Assembly (NCBI RefSeq): GCF_013408295.1
Contig: NZ_JACBYQ010000001.1
Coordinates: forward strand, 1,054,001 to 1,118,000
DNA: 64,000 nucleotides
Direction: 5' to 3'
Source: Psychromicrobium silvestre
Lineage (GTDB): Bacteria; Actinomycetota; Actinomycetes; Actinomycetales; Micrococcaceae
Shown here in pieces: positions 16,242 through 25,331 of this stretch. A model generated the notes under the pieces. The model was not told the DNA's origin, made no database searches, and was given only the letters and a program-made list of their open reading frames with translations. A program made the position numbers and the translations under genes. Each line of letters starts with the position of its first letter. Position 1 is the first letter of the stretch.

Positions 16242-17816
16242 TTATTTTTGCGCCATCAGCAGGGCCAGCAGTTCCGGGGCTCGACGCTCGTAGACGCGGC
16301 CGCCCATCCGCAACCCCAGCACCATCAGTAGTCCACCCAGCAGCACACCGACCAGCAGTGAGATCCAGCCCAGCAGAGCCTGGCCCGTGGTCACCGCGAT
16401 AGTCGTCAGGATCAGTTCCGGCAGTACTAATACCATCAGCCCCACCAAGCCGCCCATCTGGATCAGCGCAAAGATGAAGTTGTTTCCCGGCCGTGATTTG
16501 AAGGGGCTATCACCCGGGGCGGGCACGTTGAAGATGAAGAAAGCCGAGGTTACCGAGCCCAGTCCCACCCCGCTAAAGGCGATCCCCAGAACCAATCCCA
16601 GCTGTCCCGGCAGCATTGCCCAACTGCCGGTGAGGGCCGCGGCCAGCACGGCGTAGAGCAAGCCCAGGGTCAGAGTGATCGCCAAATAGGCAAAGGCACG
16701 GCCCCAGCGATCTGCCAGCCCGGAGACCCCGGTGCTCACATGCAAGGCAAAGGCCGTGTTGTCGTAGGAGGTGTCGGAAGCGAGCGACCAAATCAGCAGG
16801 AAGGCCGAGATGGCTCCGGCAAAGGCCAGGATGCCCAGATTCCCACCGCGTAGACCGGCTGGAATGGCAAAAACCAGCGGCAGGATCGGCGCAATAATGA
16901 ACCCCGCAGCGTAGCGCGGGTCCCGGAAGAAGTAGCTCAGGCTCCTCGCCGCCACGGCACCCCAGGGCGTCGCGGGGAAGCGGCGGAAGAATCCCAATTT
17001 TCCGGCTGCCCGGCGTGGTCCCGTGGTATGCACCGGGGTTACCAAGGCTCGGGCCAGGCTCACTCTCCAGAGCCAGGCGAGCAGGCCTGCGGTGGCCAGG
17101 GCGATCAGAAATTTGACCCCTGCTTGCCACCACTGACCGGCGACGATATCCGCCGGAACGGACCAAACGGCGCCGAGCGGGGTAAAGGAGATGGTTTCCG
17201 CGAAACCTGGCAGGAATTGGCCGAAATTGCGAATTCCTTGACTGATGCCGGCGATCATCGGGCCCAGGAACATTAGCGGAATCAGTAAGACCAGGAAGCT
17301 CAGATCTCGGAATTTGCGGGAGGCCGCCAGATTGCTGCTCAGCGAGGTCAGGGCCCGCGAGCCGAGCACGCAGGTGGCCACTCCCAGCACGGCGCAGAAC
17401 AGCGCGACGACGGCGGCCAAGGGGTTACGCAGCCAGGTCGCCACGGTGCCCAGTGAGGCCAAGAGGGTGACGATTCCCGGGATACCGAGCACTGCAGCGC
17501 AGGCCAGACCGGTGAGTAACTGCCGCATCGGCACCGCAAAGGTAACAAAGCGCTCGGGGTCAAGGGTCATATCCAAGCCCGAGGTGAAAAGCGGCACAAT
17601 CAACCAAGCCAGGATCAGCGCGGCTCCGGCCAGCACGATCACGGTGCGGGAAATCTCCAGGGGCACAAAGGCCAGTCCGATTAAGCCAACGATCATTAAG
17701 GCCAGAATAGCTAGCCCGTAGAGTGCGCCGAAGATCATTCCAATGAGTTGCGCCGTGCTTCGGCGCACCGAGTTTCGGAGAATGGCGAGTTTGAGTCCGA
17801 TTAGGTGCGCAACCAT
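16242..17816 (-). CDS. ABC exporter permease
   Basis: 524 residues with about a dozen hydrophobic helices along the whole chain and no recognised soluble domain. Its start overlaps the end of the ATPase gene by 16 bp, so both proteins are made from one mRNA. The gene pair has the form of ABC-2 type exporters; no substrate clue is visible. It ends 95 bp before the nagB start. Confidence 0.85.
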   Translation of the reverse strand: MVAHLIGLKLAILRNSVRRSTAQLIGMIFGALYGLAILALMIVGLIGLAFVPLEISRTVIVLAGAALILAWLIVPLFTSGLDMTLDPERFVTFAVPMRQLLTGLACAAVLGIPGIVTLLASLGTVATWLRNPLAAVVALFCAVLGVATCVLGSRALTSLSSNLAASRKFRDLSFLVLLIPLMFLGPMIAGISQGIRNFGQFLPGFAETISFTPLGAVWSVPADIVAGQWWQAGVKFLIALATAGLLAWLWRVSLARALVTPVHTTGPRRAAGKLGFFRRFPATPWGAVAARSLSYFFRDPRYAAGFIIAPILPLVFAIPAGLRGGNLGILAFAGAISAFLLIWSLASDTSYDNTAFALHVSTGVSGLADRWGRAFAYLAITLTLGLLYAVLAAALTGSWAMLPGQLGLVLGIAFSGVGLGSVTSAFFIFNVPAPGDSPFKSRPGNNFIFALIQMGGLVGLMVLVLPELILTTIAVTTGQALLGWISLLVGVLLGGLLMVLGLRMGGRVYERRAPELLALLMAQK

Positions 17817-18574
17817 GACAGTCCCTCTCCGTGGTTGCGTCCACCAACCAGGTCGACGAACCGATCCTCCAGGCTCATCCCAGCCCTGACCTGATCAACC
17901 GTGCCTGCGGCCAGCACATTGCCCCCGGCGATTACGGCGACGTGGTCGCACATCCGCTGCACCAAGTCCATCACATGGCTGGAGACAATCACCGTGCCCC
18001 CGGAACGGACGTAATCGCTCAGAATGTCACGAATATTAGCGGCCGAGATCGGATCCACGGACTCGAAGGGCTCGTCCAGCACCAAAACTCGCGGGGCATG
18101 AATCAGCGCCGAGGCCAGCGCTATTTTCTTGGTCATCCCGGCCGAATAGTCCACCACCAAGGTTCCAGCGTCCTTGCTCAGATCGAGCGCGTCTAATAAG
18201 TCTTTGACCCGGCTGGTCACAGTTTCCCGGTCCATGCCACGTAGCAGACCGGAGTAGGTGACCAATTGCTCGCCGCTAAGACGGTCGAAAAGCCGTACCC
18301 CGTCTGGCAGCACACCGAGCAGCTTTTTAGCTTGCAAGGTGTCCTGCCAGACGTTTACGCCATGTACCCAGACCTCGCCGCCGTCGGGTCGCAACAGCCC
18401 GGTGGACATCGACAGAGTGGTGGTTTTGCCGGCGCCGTTAGGCCCCACCAAACCATAGAAAGATCCCGAGGGAACTTCCAGACTCACTTGATTGACGGCC
18501 ACTTTGTCGCCGAAGCGCTTGAACAAACCACGGATACTCAAGGCCGCCGGGGCGGTCTGAAGGTTTTCACTCAT
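17801..18574 (-). CDS. ABC exporter ATP-binding protein
   Basis: 257 residues. Walker A GPNGAGKTTT near residue 45, signature DYSAGMTKK near 145, Walker B VLVLDEPF, H-loop SSHVMD. The signature Gly-Gln is replaced by Gly-Met, a mild deviation. Energises the permease gene that follows. Confidence 0.92.
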   Translation of the reverse strand: MSENLQTAPAALSIRGLFKRFGDKVAVNQVSLEVPSGSFYGLVGPNGAGKTTTLSMSTGLLRPDGGEVWVHGVNVWQDTLQAKKLLGVLPDGVRLFDRLSGEQLVTYSGLLRGMDRETVTSRVKDLLDALDLSKDAGTLVVDYSAGMTKKIALASALIHAPRVLVLDEPFESVDPISAANIRDILSDYVRSGGTVIVSSHVMDLVQRMCDHVAVIAGGNVLAAGTVDQVRAGMSLEDRFVDLVGGRNHGEGLSWLRT

Positions 18575-18654
18575 TCAGCAACGCTATAATATCCAGCGCT
18601 TGGATGAATCATCCTTGCGGACGAACTTTGTCAGATTTGGCTCAGTACTTTGGC

Positions 18655-19773
18655 TCAGTACTTGCCGGAAGTCGCAGCCCGCTCGTATTGCGGTGCCCAA
18701 GGCAGGGGTACGCCTAGTTCATGTGCGGCCTGCTGCCACCAATGCGGGTTGCGCAGGGCAGCCCGCGCAATGAAAATTGCGTCCGCCTGAGCCGTGCCAA
18801 TCACATGATCGGCCTGCTGGGCCGCGGTGATCAAACCCACGCTGGCCACCGGGATATCCGCCTGCGCTTTGATCTGCTCGGCGAAGCCGGTCTGGTATCC
18901 GGGGCCGAGCGGAATCTTCACTCCACCGATCGCCCCACCACTGGAAACGTCGATCAGGTCCACTCCCCTGTCCTTGGCCAGCACGCCGAGCCGGGCCAGA
19001 GCCTCAGGTTGCAGTCCGGGTATCGGCGCATCGGGTTCGGTCCAGTCGCTAGCCGAAACGCGTAGCAGCAGCGGCATGGAATCGGGAATCTCCCGCCGCA
19101 CGGCGTCAATCACCTCAAGGACCAGTCGGAATCGCTTGTTCTCCTCGCCGCCCCAGGCATCGGAGCGAGTATTCACCACGGGGCTGAGGAACTGGTGGAG
19201 CAGGTAGCCGTGAGCCGCATGCAGCTCGATGGTGTCGAACCCCACCTCGACGGCACGGCGAGCCGCCTGAGCGAAGGCATCGATCACCGCCTGAATGTCC
19301 TGCTCAGTCATTGCCCGTGGAGCCGCATAGCCGGGGAAAGCCTCATCGGTGGGGCCAAGCGTTGGCCAGCCACCTTCCGCCAGCGGCACCGAACCGTGCT
19401 GGCCAACAAAGGGCCACCAAGTGCTCGCTTTCCGGCCAGCATGCGCCAGCTGAACTCCGATTTTGGTATCGACGGCGCCATAGCGGTGCACGAAGTCAAT
19501 GATCCGCCGCCAGGCCTCGGCCTGCTCATCGTTGTATAAGCCGGTATCGCGGGGTGAAATTCTCCCCTCCGGCACGACCGCGGTGGCCTCGGTGATAATG
19601 AGTGCCGCACCACCGGCCGCGAATTGGCCCAAGTGCATTAGATGCCAATCATTGGGCACACCGGGAGCGGGTTCAGCATCGGTATCGGTGGAGTACTGGC
19701 ACATGGCTGAAACCCAGCCACGATGGCTCAGTTCCAGTCCACGCAGGGCAAGGGGGTCGAAGAGTCTACTCAC
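18655..19773 (-). CDS. Old yellow enzyme family NADH:flavin oxidoreductase
   Basis: FMN-dependent ene-reductase of the YqjM/NamA class, 372 residues. N-terminal FDPLALRGLEL and AMCQYS with the redox-tuning Cys, substrate His pair in HAAHGYLLHQFLSP, then the FMN phosphate site near the end (IARAALRNPHWW). GTG at 19773 is chosen; the longer frame from 19887 would add 38 non-conserved residues and run into the preceding gene. Cytosolic; likely reduces alpha,beta-unsaturated carbonyls or nitro compounds. Confidence 0.92.
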   Translation of the reverse strand: MSRLFDPLALRGLELSHRGWVSAMCQYSTDTDAEPAPGVPNDWHLMHLGQFAAGGAALIITEATAVVPEGRISPRDTGLYNDEQAEAWRRIIDFVHRYGAVDTKIGVQLAHAGRKASTWWPFVGQHGSVPLAEGGWPTLGPTDEAFPGYAAPRAMTEQDIQAVIDAFAQAARRAVEVGFDTIELHAAHGYLLHQFLSPVVNTRSDAWGGEENKRFRLVLEVIDAVRREIPDSMPLLLRVSASDWTEPDAPIPGLQPEALARLGVLAKDRGVDLIDVSSGGAIGGVKIPLGPGYQTGFAEQIKAQADIPVASVGLITAAQQADHVIGTAQADAIFIARAALRNPHWWQQAAHELGVPLPWAPQYERAATSGKY

Positions 19774-19834
19774 GATTAGCGCAACCGAGCGACCGCTCTG
19801 ATCATTCCCACCGACGCCATTCCACCGTCCGCGC

Positions 19835-20791
19835 TTAGAACAAGGCTCGGGCCAGTGCCTGTCGAGCCTTGGCCACCCGAGGATCACTGATCCCGACTAT
19901 CTCGAATAGCTCCAATAGTCGAAGCCTCGCCACCTCACGCTCCGGGCCAAAGTGCCCGGCGATGAAGCCGACAACTCGGTTCAGGCCGTCCTCAACATGA
20001 CCTCCCAGCAAGTCCAGGTCTGCCACCAAAAGCTGGGCCTCGACGTCGTCGGGCTGCTCGGCCGCGGCGCTACGTGCCGCCTCTACGGCCGTCGCATCTA
20101 AGCCGTCGGTCCGCTGCATTAGCTGCACCTGAGCCAGTCCGGCCTTGGCTTCGGCATCGGCCGGTCGCTCGGCGAGCGCCTGCCGGTAGGCGGTAGCCGC
20201 GGCAGCCAAATCGCCGCGGTCAATCGCCTCCAGTGCTTCTTGATGCAGGGGTGGCAGTGGAGCTTCCTGGGGCTGCGCTTCGGCGTCGCCCAGAGTGCCG
20301 TTCACACCATTAGCGGCCGCTACCTTGAGCAATTCCTCTAGGTAGTTGCGAGTATCCGCTTCGGAGAGCTCCCCGTTGAAAAGTGGCACCGGCTGCCCCT
20401 TCACCAGGGCGACGACGGCGGGTACCCCCTGCGCGCCGAAAGCTTGGGCCAGTTGGGGGAAGGTCTCGATATTGGCACGCGCCAACAGCAGCCGGCCAAC
20501 GTAGGCCGCTACCAATCGCTCAAGGGTCCCTGTCACCGACTGAGACTGCGGCGACCAGCTAGCGAACATCGAGACCACCACCGGGACCTCAGAGGAAAGC
20601 TGCACCAGCTCCGGGAAGGTGGCCTCGGTGGCATCCACCGCGAAGCTTTGCTGCCCACCGGCGGCGCCCGGTGCGCCGTCACCGGCCGGGGAGGATCGCT
20701 GCAGGGCGGAAAGATCTATCGCACCACGCAGATTGCCGCTAAGTTGATCCCCGGCAGCGGGACGGGCAGAGGGCGAAGCAGGTTCGGTCAT
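19835..20791 (-). CDS. Thioredoxin-like co-chaperone with TPR-like tail (YbbN/CnoX type)
   Basis: 318 residues. A thioredoxin fold is seen at about 45-155, followed by an Ala-rich helical repeat domain (about 180-318, DRGDLAAAATAYRQAL and similar). The usual CxxC is replaced by SPQS in FASWSPQSQS, so it cannot be a dithiol reductase. YbbN/CnoX proteins hold chaperone clients; those of actinobacteria often lack the cysteines. The start has a -10-like TAAGCT 6 nt upstream. Confidence 0.86.
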   Translation of the reverse strand: MTEPASPSARPAAGDQLSGNLRGAIDLSALQRSSPAGDGAPGAAGGQQSFAVDATEATFPELVQLSSEVPVVVSMFASWSPQSQSVTGTLERLVAAYVGRLLLARANIETFPQLAQAFGAQGVPAVVALVKGQPVPLFNGELSEADTRNYLEELLKVAAANGVNGTLGDAEAQPQEAPLPPLHQEALEAIDRGDLAAAATAYRQALAERPADAEAKAGLAQVQLMQRTDGLDATAVEAARSAAAEQPDDVEAQLLVADLDLLGGHVEDGLNRVVGFIAGHFGPEREVARLRLLELFEIVGISDPRVAKARQALARALF

Positions 20792-20803
20792 GTCTTTAGC
20801 TTA
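20792..20803 (-). promoter_or_regulatory. -10-like hexamer for leaderless ybbN-like mRNA
   Basis: Minus-strand TAAGCT (20803-20798) ends 6 nt before the ATG at 20791. Confidence 0.5.
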
Positions 20804-20823
20804 TCGAGCTAGCAGCCGAGGAA

Positions 20824-22560
20824 CTACTTGAGGGAGGCAGCTACCAGCCCACGCTCGGCTGCCAGCACCGTCATCGGCTGGGCTGTACTGCCCGCGGGAA
20901 TATAGAGCACCACCTGATCAGTGATCGAGAGGCTGTAGCCCTTCTGAGTGGAGTCACCCCCCGCGAGCGCCTTGGTGCCGTTATCCACCAGGTTCAGGGT
21001 TGCCCCGGATTTCGCGGTGGCATCGATCTTGAGCTCGGTGTTCCCAAACACCACCGTGCCACCGTCCGCGGTACGGAAAGCAACCACAGAATCCGGTAGC
21101 ACCGAGGATTTGAAGGTGAAGGTGGCAGCGTCCTTATTGCTGCTGGCCAACTCGCTTTGGAATTGCTGATTGGCGGTGGTGAAGGTGGAGCTAGCGAACT
21201 TGCTCTTTGACTTCCCGGTGGGGCTGCTGATCAGGTCCGCGAAGGCGCTCATTGCCCCGTTGGCGGAGTCGCCTTGGTTGTCCTTCGAGTCCAGTCCCAG
21301 TGGCGCGCTGGGGCCTTCTGCCGGGCGCAGGCTCTGGCCCGGCAGCATCCGAGCGGTCGCGGTGAGCTTGTAATTATCCCGCGGGCTCTGCTGAACCAGG
21401 GTGAGGAACTGAGGAACCTTATTCGCTGAGCCCTGGGTTATCGCGATCACGGTGCGCGGCCAATCCCGACCGGAGGAAATGATTTTCCCCTTTAACGCCG
21501 ATTCGGCAACGGCTTCGAAGGCCTGATAGTCCGGAGCTGCAGCCCTGATCTTATAGTTTGCGGTCCGCTCCTTAAGCGCTGTCCCGTCCACGCGCGGAGT
21601 GAGCAGTTTGGCATTCTTAGCCGCGTCACCGCTCGCCACGGTCTTCACCACGACGCCCAGCACCCGGGAAAATTGTTCATCGTTCAGCACCGGGAAGGTG
21701 CTAGCTGATTCCGGAGCTGTAGCGGTGCTGCTCTCGATACTCGAAGCGGATGAACTGGAAGACGAGGTAGAACTCGCAGTGCTGCTGGAGGAGGCAGTGC
21801 TGCTGGAGGACGGTGAGGAACTCTCGTCTGCGACTGCCTGCGGGGCATGGCCTTGACCGAGTGCGGTCAAGGCCAGCGCCAAGATCGCGGCTGCGCCTGC
21901 GGCACCGGCGGCTCGCTTGCCGGACTTTCCGTTTTTTCCGGACTTTCCGAAGCGATTGAGGAAGAACCAGAGCAAGGCACCGAGCAGAATCAGTACGCCG
22001 CCGAGCACCATGGTCGGAACGGCCCAGGGGGTCGAGGTGTCATTGGAGACTGTGATCGATACCTTCTGTGGTCCTGCGGCCTTGCCATCGCTGGCTAGCA
22101 GGAGGGACCAGTCACCGTCTCCCGGAGACTGCCAGTCGTAGGAGAGCTGGCCGTTACCGCTCTGTTCGTTAACCCACAGGTCCGATCCGGCTGGATTGGC
22201 ACCGGCTTCCTGTCCATCGACGAAGTTAGCGTTCAAAGCGCTGAAATCGTCTTTAGCGCTCTCCACCTCAAGGTGAGGGGTCTTGCCAACCCAGTCTGCG
22301 ACGTCGTCGGCCCGCCCTTGGGCAAGCAGGAGCTGGCCGCTACCTTCAACCTTGATCTGCACCGGGCCGGAACGCTGAGTCAAAGCCTTGGAATCAATCA
22401 CCGTTAGCGGAGCACTCTGGCTCAATGTGGTGGTGTCCAGCTGCGCGGTGACTTCCGAAGGTGGCTGCCATACCGTGCGCTGCGCAATGCCGAGGGCCAG
22501 AACTAGCACACCAATCGCTACCACTATGAGGGGGGCTAGCCAGGGAATTCGTCGTTGCAC
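20824..22560 (-). CDS. Ser-rich two-segment envelope protein
   Basis: 578 residues, function unknown. Hydrophobic segment at about 8-26, an extracytosolic domain of about 150 residues, a second membrane segment (about 180-200, WAVPTMVLGGVLILLGALLW), then a basic stretch, a third hydrophobic run (about 220-237) and a long Ser-rich linker (about 245-295). A second domain of about 280 residues ends the chain. It resembles actinobacterial glycoprotein-like membrane proteins; no motif allows an enzymatic call. Confidence 0.8.
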   Translation of the reverse strand: MQRRIPWLAPLIVVAIGVLVLALGIAQRTVWQPPSEVTAQLDTTTLSQSAPLTVIDSKALTQRSGPVQIKVEGSGQLLLAQGRADDVADWVGKTPHLEVESAKDDFSALNANFVDGQEAGANPAGSDLWVNEQSGNGQLSYDWQSPGDGDWSLLLASDGKAAGPQKVSITVSNDTSTPWAVPTMVLGGVLILLGALLWFFLNRFGKSGKNGKSGKRAAGAAGAAAILALALTALGQGHAPQAVADESSSPSSSSTASSSSTASSTSSSSSSASSIESSTATAPESASTFPVLNDEQFSRVLGVVVKTVASGDAAKNAKLLTPRVDGTALKERTANYKIRAAAPDYQAFEAVAESALKGKIISSGRDWPRTVIAITQGSANKVPQFLTLVQQSPRDNYKLTATARMLPGQSLRPAEGPSAPLGLDSKDNQGDSANGAMSAFADLISSPTGKSKSKFASSTFTTANQQFQSELASSNKDAATFTFKSSVLPDSVVAFRTADGGTVVFGNTELKIDATAKSGATLNLVDNGTKALAGGDSTQKGYSLSITDQVVLYIPAGSTAQPMTVLAAERGLVAASLK

Positions 22561-22788
22561 GTGGTTAATCCTCAGGTTTCATTCCGGCCGCTTCACCCCG
22601 CTCAGCTTGCCAGCTGAGCCGGAGCAAGAGGTCTCTTCACTGTTTCTACTCCTTCCAGGGTACCGGTTTTGGGTTTTTCGGGGCCATTCGAGGACCATCC
22701 AAGGCTGCTCATCGGCCGTTTTTCGGACTCAGGCTGATAAGGTTTGGCTGAAATATACAGACTCGAACTACGCTGAAAGCGGGCGGCC

Positions 22789-24015
22789 GTGAGCACCGAA
22801 GAACACCCCGAGAGCTCCGAAGAGAGTCCGGGCGTCGAGGAACCCAAAGAGCGGCAAAGTAGCAACCCGCTGGGCAAGTTAATACATAAGCTAGCCAAGC
22901 CCATCGCAGCGGAAGCCAAGTCCGCTCTGAACGTCCCGGAGCCCGAGGAACTCGCGAGTTCCGGTGCAGCCCAGTACAGCGTTGTCCAGCGCCCCATCTA
23001 CTTCGGATTTATGCTCACGCTCGGCGTTGGCATTGCCTTGGGTCTCTACTTCATGGCGACCAGCCTGACCCAGTTGCTGACCTGGATGTTGACCGCGTTG
23101 TTCATCTCGCTAGGCTTGGATCCGGTGGTGCGCTTCCTGCAGGCACGCAAGATTCCAAGACCCGCTGGCATTGTGATTACTCTCACGGTGCTGGTGGCCG
23201 CGGTTGGTGGTTTTTTCGCCACCCTGATCCCGACCATCGTCACCCAGACCACTCAGTTGATCGACAGCGCGCCGGGCTGGATTCAGGACTTCCTGAACTC
23301 GGATTTCTTCAAGCAGGTGGATAGTCAGTTCAATATCCGTGACCGCCTCAATGAGGAAGTACAGAAGTTCTTCTCAAATTCCTCGGCTGTCGGTGGAGTT
23401 TTTGGTGGTGTGGTCAATGTTGGCACCACGGTGGCCAATGGCTTGTTTGGCACCCTGATCGTGGTGGTGCTCAGCCTCTACTTCCTGGCCTCACTGCCTG
23501 CCATGAAACGCTGGGGTTATAAGCTGGCACCGCGCTCTCGCCGGCCCCGGGTCGAGGGCCTCACCGAGGAAATCACTCGCTCGGTGGGCAATTACGTGAT
23601 CGGCCAAGCCGCAGTAGCGGTGCTAAATGCGATCTTCGCCTTTATTGTGATGTCGATTCTGGGCGTGCCGTTCAGCATTCTGCTGGCTTTCTTGGTGGCC
23701 CTACTTGCCTTTATTCCGCTGGTTGGTGGCGTGATCGCCTTGGTACTGGTGTCCTTGGTGGCGCTGACCGCCAGCTGGCAGACCGCAGTCATCTACCTGA
23801 TCCTCTACGTGATCTACCTGCAGTTTGAAGCCTATTTCGTCTCTCCACGCATTATGCAGCGAGCGGTTTCGGTACCGGGCGCCGTGGTAGTGATCGCGGT
23901 AATCGCCGGTGGCAGCCTGCTCGGGGTGTTGGGAGCTTTGATCGCAATCCCCACCGCAGCCGCGATTATGCTGCTGATTCGGGAGATCTTTATTGTCCGA
24001 CAGGACCGGCGCTGA
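22789..24015 (+). CDS. AI-2E family transporter
   Basis: 408 residues, eight or so hydrophobic segments with the family layout: two N-terminal helices, a soluble loop (about 150-210), and a C-terminal bundle containing PFSILLAFLVALLAFIPLVG and RAVSVPGAVVVIAVIAGGS. Members export diverse small molecules; autoinducer-2 transport is only one example, so the substrate is open. GTG start at 22789. It ends 3 bp from the convergent hydrolase. Confidence 0.88.
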   Translation: MSTEEHPESSEESPGVEEPKERQSSNPLGKLIHKLAKPIAAEAKSALNVPEPEELASSGAAQYSVVQRPIYFGFMLTLGVGIALGLYFMATSLTQLLTWMLTALFISLGLDPVVRFLQARKIPRPAGIVITLTVLVAAVGGFFATLIPTIVTQTTQLIDSAPGWIQDFLNSDFFKQVDSQFNIRDRLNEEVQKFFSNSSAVGGVFGGVVNVGTTVANGLFGTLIVVVLSLYFLASLPAMKRWGYKLAPRSRRPRVEGLTEEITRSVGNYVIGQAAVAVLNAIFAFIVMSILGVPFSILLAFLVALLAFIPLVGGVIALVLVSLVALTASWQTAVIYLILYVIYLQFEAYFVSPRIMQRAVSVPGAVVVIAVIAGGSLLGVLGALIAIPTAAAIMLLIREIFIVRQDRR

Positions 24016-24018
24016 GCC

Positions 24019-24804
24019 TCAGGCGCTAGCCATCGGGCCCAGCCACTGGCTAGGCAAGGTGATAGGAGCGCCAAGCAGCGTGCTGCTGATCTCGTCCAGT
24101 GCTTGCCGGACGTACTTCTCCCCCACCCAGAGATGCTTTCCGCCCTCGATTCCCTTCACCTCGGCCTGCGGAACCCGGGCGAACCGCTGCCGGGCTTCCT
24201 CGGGACGCAGGTAATCGTCAAACTCGGGGACTAGGGCAATCAACGGCTTAGCGCTTTCCGCCCAGCGATCTAGATCTTGATCTTCGGCGCGCTTGAGCGG
24301 CGGAGAGAGCAGAATCGCGCCCTCCACCTGCGCCGCCGCTGGGGGTAGGGCACCGTATTTCAGCGCCAGTTCGGTACCGAAGGACCAGCCCAGCAACCAA
24401 CGGTTGGGCAGGCCTCGATCTACCGCGAATTGGCTGGCCGCGAGCACATCCGCGCGCTCTCCAATGCCCTCTTCGAAGTTCCCCTGGCTGGTGCCCCGGG
24501 GCGAGCTGGTGCCCCGGGTGTTGAAGCGCAGTACCGCGATTCCTGTCAGCGCGGGCAAGCGGAAGGATGCTTTGCGGTAAAGGTGGGAATCCATGAAGCC
24601 ACCGTGGGTGGGAAGCGGGTGCAGGGTGACCAAGGTTGCCTTGATCTCTCCGCTCTCCGGGAGCGCAAGCTCCCCCACCAGGGTCAGTCCGTCCTCGGTG
24701 CGTAATTCGATGTTCTCCCGATGCGCGGGAAGTACCGAGGAGGCTCGAATTTCTTCAGCCTCACCGCTATTGACGAAGTGATAGCTGGCAGGATCAAAAT
24801 TCAC
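24019..24804 (-). CDS. Alpha/beta hydrolase
   Basis: 261 residues. Nucleophile elbow GWSFG, an oxyanion stretch LHPLPTHGG and RFNTRGT, with a late catalytic His in GGKHLW. It resembles the dienelactone-hydrolase-like bacterial alpha/beta hydrolases; the substrate is unknown. GTG start. Confidence 0.88.
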   Translation of the reverse strand: MNFDPASYHFVNSGEAEEIRASSVLPAHRENIELRTEDGLTLVGELALPESGEIKATLVTLHPLPTHGGFMDSHLYRKASFRLPALTGIAVLRFNTRGTSSPRGTSQGNFEEGIGERADVLAASQFAVDRGLPNRWLLGWSFGTELALKYGALPPAAAQVEGAILLSPPLKRAEDQDLDRWAESAKPLIALVPEFDDYLRPEEARQRFARVPQAEVKGIEGGKHLWVGEKYVRQALDEISSTLLGAPITLPSQWLGPMASA

Positions 24805-24816
24805 CTAGTCATCCTA
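24805..24816 (-). promoter_or_regulatory. -10-like hexamer for leaderless hydrolase mRNA
   Basis: Minus-strand TAGGAT (24816-24811) ends 6 nt before the GTG start. Confidence 0.5.
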
Positions 24817-24848
24817 TCCCCGCGCATGGTTCCGCGTGCCCGTTTCCG

Positions 24849-24959
24849 CGCGAGTTCGCGTGTGCCTCTCGTATTCGCGGGTAAAAACAAGCGAACTCGC
24901 GATCGACAAGCGAACTCGGTCGGAGGTTGGGGGTCGGAGGTTGGGGGTTCGAGGAGGGA
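24849..24959. repeat. Inverted and tandem repeats between minus-strand genes
   Basis: CGCGAGTTCGC (24849-24859) is exactly complementary to 24891-24901, and a second partial copy CGAACTCG is at 24911. Next come two identical 14-bp units GGTCGGAGGTTGGG (24918-24945) and a degenerate third. The element lies just after the zinc-ribbon gene. Confidence 0.75.
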
Positions 24960-24963
24960 CGGC

Positions 24964-25299
24964 TCAACGCGAGCGACGGAAACTACGTCCCCGCCAGCAG
25001 GCGGTATGCCAGTGCCGCCGACCCTCAATGGCATCAGCCTCGCCGAAGATCCAATCTTCACGCCAGATCACCAGATGCGCGGTCCCCGGTGCGACGGTGG
25101 CTCCGCAGCCGGGGCAGGTGTACTCCTTGCGCGCTTGAGCTGGACTGACCGAGCGGACCATCCACTCGCCATCGCCCGCGCTTTCCACCCGTGCCATGCC
25201 ACCCAGAATCCGATCCGGATCAAGCGGCTCAACCTCCTGCGGACGAGACTTGCCTCCTGCGGGTGGGCGCGGCCGACGCGGTCGGTTGGAACGAGGCAT
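24964..25299 (-). CDS. Small zinc-ribbon-like protein, nucS neighbour
   Basis: 111 residues. A basic Pro/Arg-rich N-terminus, then CPGCGATVAPGTAH and a later HWHTAC, giving a CxxC...H...C pattern suited to zinc, and an Arg-rich C-terminus. Proteins of this kind are commonly annotated as ATP/GTP-binding, but no P-loop is visible. It is divergent from nucS with a 32-bp gap, a frequent pairing in actinobacteria. Function unknown. Confidence 0.75.
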   Translation of the reverse strand: MPRSNRPRRPRPPAGGKSRPQEVEPLDPDRILGGMARVESAGDGEWMVRSVSPAQARKEYTCPGCGATVAPGTAHLVIWREDWIFGEADAIEGRRHWHTACWRGRSFRRSR

Positions 25300-25311
25300 A
25301 CATCCATTCTG
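25300..25311 (-). promoter_or_regulatory. -10-like hexamer for zinc-ribbon gene
   Basis: Minus-strand CAGAAT (25311-25306) ends 6 nt before the ATG. It is back to back with the nucS hexamer. Confidence 0.45.
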
Positions 25312-25319
25312 CCGCAGGG

Positions 25320-25331
25320 TAGAGTTTTGCT
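25320..25331 (+). promoter_or_regulatory. -10-like hexamer for leaderless nucS mRNA
   Basis: TAGAGT (25320-25325) ends 6 nt before the GTG start of nucS. The same hexamer and spacing precede pncB. Confidence 0.55.
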
